Source: CAZVYN01 sp964631125
Lineage (GTDB): Bacteria; Eisenbacteria; RBG-16-71-46; CAIMUX01
Direction of reading: 5' to 3'
Length of the DNA: 17,409 bases
Assembly: GCA_964631125.1 (NCBI GenBank)
Contig: CAZVYN010000082.1
Span: forward strand, 1-17,409
The position numbers and the translations under genes were made by a program. Shown here in pieces: positions 6,338-12,403 of this stretch. Under the pieces are notes generated by a model that was given only the letters and a program-made list of their open reading frames with translations, did not search any database and was not told the DNA's origin. Within the stretch, counting starts at the first letter, position 1. Each line of letters opens with the position of its first letter.

Positions 6338-6822
6338 CCTACGGCACGCGGGTCGGCGTCGAGCAGCAGTGCGCCGATTTCTGCCCCTAGGAGCAGGTCG
6401 TCGTGGATACCGAACACCTGTCGGCACAGGCGACCTTTCTTGTCAAACAGGAGCGTGGTCGGGGTGCCGCGCATTGCATACGCGCGCATGGTGCGGGGCA
6501 TCGGGTCGCCATCCGGACCGGGAGCGTCGATGCCGACTGGGAACCGCACGCGGTATTCGTGCACGAACGCACGAAGTGACTCGATCCCCATCGCCGCGTG
6601 GTGCTCGAAGACCGTGTGCAGGCCGATGACCGTCAGAGGTGCGGACTTGAAGAGTTCCGCGACGCGCTGTGCCTGTGGTAGGGCGTGCGCCACGCAACCG
6701 GGGCAGAGCATCTGGAACGCGTGCAGGAGCACCACCCGCCCCCGAAGACTCTCGAGGCGCAGCGGCTCCGGCGCATTGAGCCACGTCGTCGTTTGCCACT
6801 CGGGGGCGAGTCTCGGCTCCAT
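6313..6822 (-). CDS. Redoxin/TlpA-like thiol-disulfide protein
   Basis: A 169-residue thioredoxin-fold protein without a signal peptide. The redox motif CPGC is at residues 40-43 (within LLHAFQMLCPGC), and the cis-proline loop is RGTPTT around P121 before the strand LLFDKKGRL. Family members transfer electrons to or from disulfides or act as peroxiredoxin-like reductases. The ATG at 6822 overlaps the stop of the protoglobin gene by one base (TGATG), implying translational coupling and a shared transcript. The frame continues upstream, but that part is a shadow of the protoglobin gene. Its last residues (DADPRAVGASTGPNG) and TAG stop run into the attC-like half F, so the C-terminus may have been reshaped by that junction. 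Confidence 0.85.
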   Translation of the reverse strand: MEPRLAPEWQTTTWLNAPEPLRLESLRGRVVLLHAFQMLCPGCVAHALPQAQRVAELFKSAPLTVIGLHTVFEHHAAMGIESLRAFVHEYRVRFPVGIDAPGPDGDPMPRTMRAYAMRGTPTTLLFDKKGRLCRQVFGIHDDLLLGAEIGALLLDADPRAVGASTGPNG

Positions 6823-7418
6823 CAGAAATCCCCGTCCTTCACATACGGGTGGCTCCACAACGTCACCTGCAGGAGACAGGACTTGACCCACGCGGCGTGC
6901 ATCAGCTCGATATCCTCGGCGGAGTGTCCCTGCTTCGCGAGGAATGGCTCGAGCGTGAACGTCACAGGGAATATCAGCAAGAACAGATCGCGGAAGGGCA
7001 CAATGCCGGTGGAGGCCGCGCCGTCGGTGTGGTTCTTTTTCGCGCGGTGGTGGCGGAGGCCGATCTCGTGCTGGTAGTCGAGCCACTGCTGGTCGTACTC
7101 GGCTCGGGCCGTGTCGAGGATCCACTGGCCGAAGCGCTTGCGGACTGCGCCGAGGTAGTCACCCAGCGGCTTGCCGTCGCTCTTGCCGGTGAACGACGCG
7201 AGCAGATGCGGGGTCGAACCGACGAACCCATACCAGACATCGAGGATGGCCTCCACTTGGCCCTTCACGACATCGTGGGAGAGGCGGAGATACTTGATGT
7301 CGTCGTCCCCGAACAGGGCGCTCTTCTTCATCATCTCGAAGTCGGTGAGCGTCACGGGGGAGCGCGCAACGGCGCCCGTGCCGTAGTTGTATCCGGGGAT
7401 GGTGGTCGTTTCCTTCAT
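6822..7418 (-). CDS. Protoglobin-domain protein
   Basis: A 198-residue single-domain protein of the protoglobin family, close to the usual length of about 195. Recognisable blocks are the N-terminal YNYG, 'LTDFEMMKKSALFGDDDIKYL', 'VWYGFVGSTPHLLASF' and 'WLDYQHEIGLRHHRAKKNHTD', the last holding His117, His123 and His124, one of which should be the proximal haem ligand. Protoglobins bind haem and small gases (O2, CO, NO); stand-alone forms may act as sensors, scavengers or carbene-transfer-like catalysts. The ATG at 7418 is selected over upstream starts because AGGAG precedes it by 8 bp. It forms an operon with the redoxin gene and is divergent from an HxlR regulator 118 bp away, which suggests redox- or ligand-controlled expression. 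Confidence 0.88.
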   Translation of the reverse strand: MKETTTIPGYNYGTGAVARSPVTLTDFEMMKKSALFGDDDIKYLRLSHDVVKGQVEAILDVWYGFVGSTPHLLASFTGKSDGKPLGDYLGAVRKRFGQWILDTARAEYDQQWLDYQHEIGLRHHRAKKNHTDGAASTGIVPFRDLFLLIFPVTFTLEPFLAKQGHSAEDIELMHAAWVKSCLLQVTLWSHPYVKDGDF

Positions 7419-7536
7419 GGGCCGGCTCCTTTCGTATAGTCCGATTCGGGGCGCTGGTCCGCGCGCCGTCGGAACCAACCGTACGCATGATGTCGGCGCG
7501 TGTAAGGAAGGCACTTTTCGGTAAGGTAGGTACGAG
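7419..7536. promoter_or_regulatory. Divergent promoter region between protoglobin and hxlR-type genes
   Basis: This 118-bp intergenic region must hold both promoters. Visible repeats are GTAAGG at 7502-7507 and 7521-7526 (a direct repeat 19 bp apart, just before the regulator start) and an inverted repeat CGCGCCG (7462-7468) / CGGCGCG (7494-7500). On the minus strand a TATACG element lies near 7435. These are candidate operator and -10 elements only; no good -35 box was recognised. Confidence 0.4.
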
Positions 7537-7959
7537 ATGGTTCAGAACGACCCCTCAGTCCGTAGGCAACCCGAGGCGGTGGCCGCGACCCCTACTCCCG
7601 TCGCCGCGATGGTCGAGAGTATCGTCGGGTGCAAATGGTCGGTCCGCATCCTTCAACTGTTGTGCGCCGACGACCGCCGCCGTCCCAGCGCGGTCCTTCG
7701 AGGTTGCCCAGGACTATCTACGAAGGTGATGAACGAGCGGCTCCGCAAGATGACCCGGTTCGGCATCGTGGAGCGCACCGTGTTCGGCGAGAAACCGCCC
7801 GTCGAGGTGGAGTATCGACTCACCCCGTTCGGCTTCCGCTTCATAGGGATTCTCGACGAAGTGCGCCGCCTTCAGGAGGCGGTCGACCAAGCGGCGGTCG
7901 CGGAAACCGACGCGACCCCGAAGAAAACAACGCGCGGCGGTCGCCTGACAAGCCGATGA
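7537..7959 (+). CDS. HxlR-family winged-helix transcriptional regulator
   Basis: A 140-residue regulator. The HxlR domain spans about residues 22-115: GCKWSVRILQLL, then the recognition region LSTKVMNERLRKM, and the wing FGIVERTVFGEKPPVEVEYRLTPFG. HxlR proteins bind DNA as dimers, and several sense reactive electrophiles, hypochlorite or quinones through cysteines. This one has Cys32, Cys43 and Cys57, of which Cys32 replaces the usual Gly in 'GGKW'. It is transcribed divergently from the protoglobin-redoxin pair, so it is the likely regulator of that operon and of itself. The Lys/Arg-rich C-terminal tail (KKTTRGGRLTSR) is outside the domain. Start supported by AAGG/TAGG purines a few bases upstream. 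Confidence 0.9.
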   Translation: MVQNDPSVRRQPEAVAATPTPVAAMVESIVGCKWSVRILQLLCADDRRRPSAVLRGCPGLSTKVMNERLRKMTRFGIVERTVFGEKPPVEVEYRLTPFGFRFIGILDEVRRLQEAVDQAAVAETDATPKKTTRGGRLTSR

Positions 7960-8109
7960 AGCTGACGGTCGCCCGCGGCGCCCGCAACCTAACGGCGCGA
8001 CGGTAGGCCTCGAAGTCCCGCTGTCCCCAGATCTACCGCCTGTAAGCAGTCCCATGCCTGCTCTGCCTATCGGAAGCACTTCGTCGCGGAAACCGGGAGG
8101 AGCCAGGCG

Positions 8110-8481
8110 ATGAACATCCTGTTGTGGGTCCTGCAGATCCTCGCCGCGCTCCTGTACGGAGCGTCGGGCGTCATGAAGGTCTTCATGTTCGACAAGGTCA
8201 GCGAGGGGGTCCAATCCTTCGGAGCGCTCCCGCGGGGAGCCTGGATGGCCCTCGGCATCGTCGAACTCGTCTCCGTGGTCGGGCTGATCGGCCCCTCTGC
8301 CTTCCGCGGGCAGCCGAAGCTCACGGTGGTGGCCGCCACCATCCTGGCGCTCGGGAGCCTTGTGTTCATCGGAGTGCACCTCAAATACCGCGAGATTCCG
8401 CCCATCATCATGAGCGGCGTCCTGGGCCTCATCATAGCGTTCATCGCGTACGGTCGCATGTTCCTGAAGCCGATCTCTTGA
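8110..8481 (+). CDS. DoxX-like small membrane protein
   Basis: A 123-residue protein with four hydrophobic segments, in the arrangement of the DoxX-like family: 'LLWVLQILAALLYGASGVMKVF', a cytoplasmic stretch with FDKV...FGALPRGAWMALGIVEL, a third segment after PKLTVVAATILAL, and a last one around PPIIMSGVLGLIIAFIAYGRM. DoxX-type proteins lie in the inner membrane; some belong to quinol oxidases or to oxidant-protection complexes, but most small ones are uncharacterised. A good GGGAGGAG ribosome-binding site lies about 9 bp before the ATG. It is followed after 40 bp by the DUF2200 gene, with no attC-like site between them, so they may share a transcript. The 150 bp upstream of it hold no recognisable gene. 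Confidence 0.82.
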   Translation: MNILLWVLQILAALLYGASGVMKVFMFDKVSEGVQSFGALPRGAWMALGIVELVSVVGLIGPSAFRGQPKLTVVAATILALGSLVFIGVHLKYREIPPIIMSGVLGLIIAFIAYGRMFLKPIS

Positions 8482-8545
8482 CAGCACGCGCATCGGGCCC
8501 CTATCCACCGGAGGAATGGCGATGCCCTAGCACCCAATTGTCGCG

Positions 8546-8872
8546 ATGGCATTTGCAAGGGTTTATCCGATGTATGTCCAGAAGGCGGAACGTGAGAATC
8601 GAACGAAAGAAGAAGTCGATCAGATCATTTGCTGGTTGACGGGCTATGACCAAACGGGATTACGGCGACAGATCGATCAGCAAAGCAAGCTCGAGACTTT
8701 CTTTGCTCGAGCCCCAGTCATTCATCCGAATAGTTCGCTCATCAAGGGCGTGGTGTGCGGTGTTCGCGTAGAAGAAGTCGAAGACCCGCTGATGCGACAG
8801 ATGCGCTCTCTAGACAAGCTGATCGATGAACTCGCAAAGGGCAAGACGATAAAGAGGCTTTTGCGGAAGTAG
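8546..8872 (+). CDS. DUF2200 family protein, ancestral start blocked by an amber codon
   Basis: The 108 residues match DUF2200: 'FARVYPMYVQKAE', 'EVDQIICWLTGY', 'LETFFARAP', 'IKGVVCGVRVEEVEDPLMRQMRSLDKLIDELAKGK'. Function is unknown. Family members start about eight residues earlier with a conserved His before the FA.VYP block. Exactly that is visible here as ATG-CCC-TAG-CAC-CCA-ATT-GTC-GCG-ATG from 8522: M-P-stop-H-P-I-V-A-M. A strong GGAGGA ribosome-binding site (8510-8515) is placed for that upstream ATG. An amber codon at position 3 of the ancestral frame therefore blocks the normal start; translation could only resume at the ATG at 8546. The rest of the gene is intact, so the change is recent, suppressed, or a sequencing error. 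Confidence 0.8.
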   Translation: MAFARVYPMYVQKAERENRTKEEVDQIICWLTGYDQTGLRRQIDQQSKLETFFARAPVIHPNSSLIKGVVCGVRVEEVEDPLMRQMRSLDKLIDELAKGKTIKRLLRK

Positions 8873-8890
8873 CTCGTTTTGCCAAACGAG
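8873..8890 (+). terminator. Hairpin directly after the DUF2200 stop codon
   Basis: CTCGTTT-TGCC-AAACGAG is a perfect 7-bp stem with a 4-nt loop, beginning at the base after the TAG stop. It lacks a downstream T-run, so intrinsic termination would be weak; it may act as a transcript-end stabiliser. Confidence 0.35.
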
Positions 8891-8932
8891 GCGTCAGGTG
8901 CACGAGGTCCAGGTGAACGGAGTGTCCCGAAG

Positions 8933-9469
8933 GTGAATGTCGAACTCAGACTGTCCGCGGATGATGACGCGCGGACGATCCAGAATCTCTGGCCGCTCTA
9001 TCAGCACGACGTGTCGGAGTTCGACGGGGCCGTTCCCAATAGGCACGGCATCTTCAGCGACGATGACAAGACCGCGACGCTGGTGGAGCACGCAAGCTCT
9101 CTGGGCCCTTGGTGGAGCGATCCGGCGTCGCTCTTTCCCTACCTGATCCTGGTGGACGGAGCCCCTGCGGGATTCAACCTGATCGCCGGGCGATCGAGAC
9201 TCCCAGAGGGGATTCCCGCTGACTTCGTGGTGCACGAGTTCTTTGTCTTGCATGCCTACCGAGGCGGCCCGACAGCAGAGCGCGCGGCAATCGAGGGGTT
9301 CGATCGGCACCGGGCGGCGTGGGAAGTCGTGACGTATCCGACTCACCCGCGTGGCATCGCGTTCTGGAGACGGGTCGTGGGTCGGTACACTTCGATGCGA
9401 TTTTCGGAGGAGGAACTAGATCATCCCTGGGGACGGCGGGTCGCGTTCCGGTTCGACAACGCCATCTAG
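8933..9469 (+). CDS. GNAT-like acetyltransferase with atypical CoA loop
   Basis: About 178 residues from the GTG at 8933; the frame extends upstream to 8879, but the conserved part begins at NVELRLSADDDARTIQNLW. The fold is GNAT-like: 'FPYLILVDGAPAGFNLI', then 'FVVHEFFVLHAYRG', 'WEVVTYPTHPRGIAFWRRVVGRYT' and a C-terminal 'WGRRVAFRFDN'. The acetyl-CoA phosphate loop, normally RxxGxG/A, reads RGGPTAERA (residues 110-118), without the usual last glycine and with a proline. The protein may therefore bind CoA poorly or carry out a different reaction. GGAG lies about 12 bp before the GTG, which is weak. Neighbours give no clue to a substrate. Confidence 0.75.
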   Translation: MNVELRLSADDDARTIQNLWPLYQHDVSEFDGAVPNRHGIFSDDDKTATLVEHASSLGPWWSDPASLFPYLILVDGAPAGFNLIAGRSRLPEGIPADFVVHEFFVLHAYRGGPTAERAAIEGFDRHRAAWEVVTYPTHPRGIAFWRRVVGRYTSMRFSEEELDHPWGRRVAFRFDNAI

Positions 9470-9889
9470 CCCGGCCACATCTGGAGTCCGGAAGATGTCT
9501 TCGTCTTTGCCCGGAGTTCCGGTGCGCCGTAGTTTGGCGCTCGACAACAAGGTCGTCAGGCGTGCGTCTACAGGAGACGGGGCGTGCGGGTTCGAGTCCT
9601 TCGCAGACTTGGGTCACACACTCATCTGATGGGGAGGACGAAGCAGCTCATGACGCCGCGCGTCGCACTCACCTTCATCCCCGCGTCGCTCATCGCAGCG
9701 CGAGTCGCCTGCGCTCGCGTCTCGGCCGATCAGCTTCTCGCACTGACTGGCAGGGCCGTGGAAAAGTGTCGTCCGATCGGAAAGGGAGCGACCCGGCGTT
9801 CGCCGCTGACCGAAAGTGCCCGATGAACAACAGGAGGTCGTCGATGCGTAGCTCAACGCCGCTCGCGCCGGCGACGCCAGCCGCCAAGT
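9470..9889. other. 420-bp stretch without a recognisable gene
   Basis: Only short frames occur. One of 58 codons begins at the ATG at 9650 with GGGGAGG upstream, but its product is not recognised and its composition looks random. A GGTTCGAGTCC string at 9589-9599 resembles a tRNA T-arm and CGTCT-ACAGG-AGACG (9565-9579) forms a small hairpin, but no complete tRNA fold was found. The GTCAGGC at 9555-9561 resembles an attC core, but the arm spacing is wrong. Probably eroded intergenic or pseudogene sequence. Confidence 0.45.
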
Positions 9890-9994
9890 GACGCGTACCT
9901 GATCCTGTACCCGGATGCAGGGCACGGTTCGCTGTTCCAGTACCCGGAGTGGTTCGTCCACGACGCCTCACGCTTCCTCCGGGTCGTGGGATGA
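9890..9994 (+). pseudogene. Alpha/beta-hydrolase C-terminal remnant
   Basis: Thirty-four codons spell the typical end of an alpha/beta-fold hydrolase, LILYPDAGHGSLFQYP followed by EWFVHDASRFL. This segment normally holds the catalytic histidine (GHG). No upstream part of the hydrolase (nucleophile elbow, acid residue) is visible within the preceding 400 bp in any frame. It is the 3' scar of a deleted gene. Confidence 0.6.
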
Positions 9995-10040
9995 AGATCG
10001 GTGGTGACTCGAGCACCCGTCGGGCCGCTAGGATCTGCCC

Positions 10041-10438
10041 ATGCAGACGAGAGTCGATCCGCGATCAGTATCGGTTCGTGATCTATCCGAAGCGGACGTC
10101 CCCTTCGTGCTCGACTACTGGTTCCGGTCGCCTCCCGGCTTCATCGAACCGAGGGGGTCGAAGGCGTCTTCCACGCGCACATCGCGCGCCCGGAGTTCCG
10201 CCGCCGCGGCGTCGCGGAGTGTTCAAATCCACTGGCGTGTCACATCTTCATGGAGCGCTTCGACCTGAAGCGAATCCTGTTCAAGACCCCGGTGCAGAAC
10301 GTGGGCGCCATCCGCGTGAAAGAGAAGCTCGGCATTCGCTTCATCGGCGAGGAAGTGGTGGAGTTCGGGGCCATCCGTGCAGGGACCCTCGCCCGAGTCT
10401 ACGAGCTGACACGTGAAAAGGCGGGCGTTCGGAAGTGA
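10041..10438 (+). pseudogene. GNAT acetyltransferase with internal loss and frameshift
   Basis: The ATG at 10041 begins a GNAT-like N-terminus (RSVSVRDLSEADVPFVLDYW), continuing to about 10152 (SPPGFIEP). From about 10151 a different frame gives the C-terminal half: FHAHIARPEFRRRGVAE (motif A, with a poor RRRGVA loop), then FDLKRILFKTPVQNVGAIRV, KEKLGIRFIGEEV and a terminal LARVYELTRE. Between them a stretch of the domain is missing and the frame changes. A complete enzyme would be about 170 residues; here only about 130 codons remain. The C-terminal half has an internal ATG (10250) but no likely function alone. A separate acetyltransferase gene lies at 8933. Confidence 0.7.
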
Positions 10439-10494
10439 AGGCTGCAGTGGCCGCTCTGCTGGCGGAAACAAGAAAAGTTCGACTTGGAGGGATC

Positions 10495-10932
10495 ATGAAA
10501 GCGAGAGAGGCTCCCGACGGCGTGGCCGCCGCGAAGAACATCACGAAGCGGATCCAGGAACTGGGCGACTGGAGGGGCGAGACGCTCGGGTTGGTTCGCC
10601 AGCTCATCCATGACGCAGACCCCAAGATCGAGGAGGAGTGGAAATGGGCGAAGCCGGCTTCTGCTTCGCCGGGGACTCCCGTCTGGTCGCATGACGGCAT
10701 CGTGTGCACAGGGGAGTCGTACAAACAGGTCGTGAAACTCACCTTCGCGCGCGGCGCCGTCCTCGACGATCCCAAGAACCTGTTCAATTCCAGCCTGGAA
10801 GGGAATGCGCGGCGCGCGATCGATCTCCGTGAAGGGCAGAAGCTCAACGCGACAGCCTTCAAGAAACTCATCCGAGTTGCGGTGGCGGCCAACTCCGCAG
10901 CGATGGCGGAACGGGCGGCCAGGAAGAAGTAG
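10495..10932 (+). CDS. DUF1801 domain protein (first of two)
   Basis: A 145-residue protein of the DUF1801 family. Recognisable blocks are IEEEWKWAKP, 'GTPVWSHDGIVCTGESYKQVVKLTFARGA', 'LFNSSLEGNARRAIDLREG' and 'FKKLIRVAVAAN'. The ATG at 10495 has GGAGG 5 bp upstream; the frame extends 60 bp further back but without support. The family includes the YdhG-like small proteins described as putative iron chaperones, but most members have no proven role. The next gene starts 30 bp downstream and belongs to the same superfamily, so the two are probably co-transcribed. Confidence 0.85.
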   Translation: MKAREAPDGVAAAKNITKRIQELGDWRGETLGLVRQLIHDADPKIEEEWKWAKPASASPGTPVWSHDGIVCTGESYKQVVKLTFARGAVLDDPKNLFNSSLEGNARRAIDLREGQKLNATAFKKLIRVAVAANSAAMAERAARKK

Positions 10933-10962
10933 ACGGGCGCGTCGATCGCGGGGGGAGAAGAG

Positions 10963-11337
10963 ATGGCAGGCAAACGTCCGACGACCATCGCCGAGTACAT
11001 AGAGGCTGCCCCACGCGAAGGCCAACCACAGTTGCGCCGGCTTTACGCGATCCTGAAGAGTGTCGCTCCGGAAGCGGCAGAAGCGATCAAGTGGGGAACC
11101 CCCTTCTTCGTGGAGCCCCGATTCCTCTTCGCTTTCTCGGCGCACAAGGCGCACCTCAGCTTCGCGTCCACCGCGGCGGCGGTGGAGCGATTCAGCACAG
11201 AACTGGAGAAGCGGGACACAACCAAGGGCACCCTTCGGATTCGCTACGACGAGCCCATGCCCGAGACCCTGGTTCGCAAGATCGCCGAGTACTGTCTCCG
11301 GGAAGTGCGGAAGCGCAAGAACGACGCCTTCTGGTAG
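10963..11337 (+). CDS. DUF1801/YdhG-like protein (second of two)
   Basis: A 124-residue DUF1801-like protein: 'IAEYIEAAPREGQPQLRRLYAILKSVAPEAAEAIKWGTPFF', then 'FAFSAHKAHLSFAS', and a C-terminal 'KGTLRIRYDEPMPETLVRKIAEYCLRE'. It appears complete. The ribosome-binding site GGGGGAG lies just before the ATG. It differs clearly from the preceding DUF1801 protein, so the pair is not a recent duplication. Such proteins fold as small alpha-beta domains and are sometimes annotated as iron chaperones; function here is unproven. The 226 bp after it hold no recognisable gene, only an imperfect stem (GCCCAA 11432-11437 / TTGGGC 11463-11468). Confidence 0.85.
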   Translation: MAGKRPTTIAEYIEAAPREGQPQLRRLYAILKSVAPEAAEAIKWGTPFFVEPRFLFAFSAHKAHLSFASTAAAVERFSTELEKRDTTKGTLRIRYDEPMPETLVRKIAEYCLREVRKRKNDAFW

Positions 11338-11563
11338 CCCCATCTCGGCAACGTGGCGGCGTGACTGCCATCCGCACCGCGTCGAGTGCATTCGCCTCGA
11401 GCGCGCGGGTTGCCTCATGACACCGTTCGTCGCCCAACGTGATGACGCTCCTGAACGCGAGATTGGGCTACTGTGTTGAAGCTCCGAGCGCTGGCGGAAG
11501 AACGCGACCCGTAGGAGAGGCAGCCCCCGAGATGAATGAAGTGTCCATCGCCAGGCCGTACGT

Positions 11564-12313
11564 ATGACCACCTCGATCGGCGAAATCGAATCAATCTTTC
11601 GGTACCCGGTCAAGTCGATGGCCGGTGAGCGAATGCAGATCGCCAACTTGGGATGGCACGGGCTCGAGGGAGACCGGCGTCTCGCATTTCGGCGCCTCGA
11701 AGATCGGAGTGGGTTTCCGTGGCTCTACGCGGGCAAGCTTGCGGAGCTCCTGCTGTTCACTCCGGTTCGGCGTGGAGAGGGTCTCGATTGGGAGCCGCCT
11801 ACACACGTCCGCACTCCCGAAGGCAGCGAGTTGGACATCTTCGGAGCGGAGTTGGCGGCTGACGTCGGGCGCCGTCACGGCGCTCCGGTGCAGATGATGG
11901 GACTGAAGCACGGCATCTTCGACGAGGCGAGCGTCTCCGTGATCACGCCCGACACCGTTGGCGAGATCGGAAGACTCGCGGGACGAGGCGCGGACGTACG
12001 ACGCTTCAGACCGAACGTGGTGGTGCGATCCCTGCGCCCCGGTCTCTTCGAAGAAGACCGCTGGGTGGGCGGGATCCTCCTCTTCGGCGACGATGACTCG
12101 GGACCCGCGGTTAGTGTGACGATGCGCGACGTGCGCTGCTCCATGGTGAACCTCGATCCAGATTCCGCGGGCTCTGCTCCCGAGATGCTGAAGGCGGTGG
12201 TCGGCGCGAACGGGAACAACGCAGGCGTCTACGGCACGGTGATTCGCACGGGGCAATTGGCCGTTGGGCAGAGGGTGCGGCTTCAGGCGATCGCCGAGAA
12301 GGATCGCGGATGA
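11564..12313 (+). CDS. MOSC-domain protein
   Basis: A 249-residue protein with an N-terminal MOSC_N beta-barrel segment (IESIFRYPVKSMAGE, residues 8-22, and GWHGLEGDRRLAFR at 30-43) and a C-terminal MOSC domain (RRFRPNVVV at 147-154, VSVTMRDVRCSMVNLDPDS around 184-201, and NNAGVYGTVIRTGQLAVGQRVRL at the end). Cys192 is the conserved MOSC cysteine thought to handle sulfur or the molybdenum cofactor. Family members include YcbX/mARC-like proteins that reduce N-hydroxylated compounds with a molybdenum cofactor. No cofactor-synthesis genes are nearby. The ribosome-binding site is poor; the ATG is chosen because conserved sequence begins right after it. Confidence 0.87.
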   Translation: MTTSIGEIESIFRYPVKSMAGERMQIANLGWHGLEGDRRLAFRRLEDRSGFPWLYAGKLAELLLFTPVRRGEGLDWEPPTHVRTPEGSELDIFGAELAADVGRRHGAPVQMMGLKHGIFDEASVSVITPDTVGEIGRLAGRGADVRRFRPNVVVRSLRPGLFEEDRWVGGILLFGDDDSGPAVSVTMRDVRCSMVNLDPDSAGSAPEMLKAVVGANGNNAGVYGTVIRTGQLAVGQRVRLQAIAEKDRG

Positions 12314-12403
12314 TCGAGCAGTCCGGCGGGGTCAGCGCGATCGCTCGACGAATGTGTTGGATCGATCGTCAGGCCCGCAACGAGGGGGTGTGATATCGGC
12401 ATC

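Noticed and set aside
6823..7125. Longer N-terminus for the redoxin gene
   Set aside because: The extra 101 codons overlap the protoglobin gene in another frame and are Arg/Pro-rich; the coupled ATG at 6822 fits family length.
7987..7993. ACCTAAC after the HxlR gene as an attC R'' box
   Set aside because: No partner GTTAGGT box or arm pair follows at attC distance, and the DoxX start is not preceded by a core.
9555..9605. Possible tRNA: T-arm-like GGTTCGAGTCC and a small hairpin
   Set aside because: The T-stem has a mismatch, the anticodon-like loop lacks U33, and no acceptor stem or D-arm could be paired.
11432..11468. GCCCAAC ... ATTGGGC stem as a short attC site
   Set aside because: Only 37 bp long, with no inner arms and no core consensus at the right end; more likely a chance stem.
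12368..12374. GTCAGGC before the secreted unknown gene (also GTCAGGC at 9555 and GTCAGGT at 8893) as further attC cores
   Set aside because: They resemble the cores of sites A and C, but the GCT-N10 spacing and the paired arms are missing; a 7-mer this degenerate is expected several times by chance.
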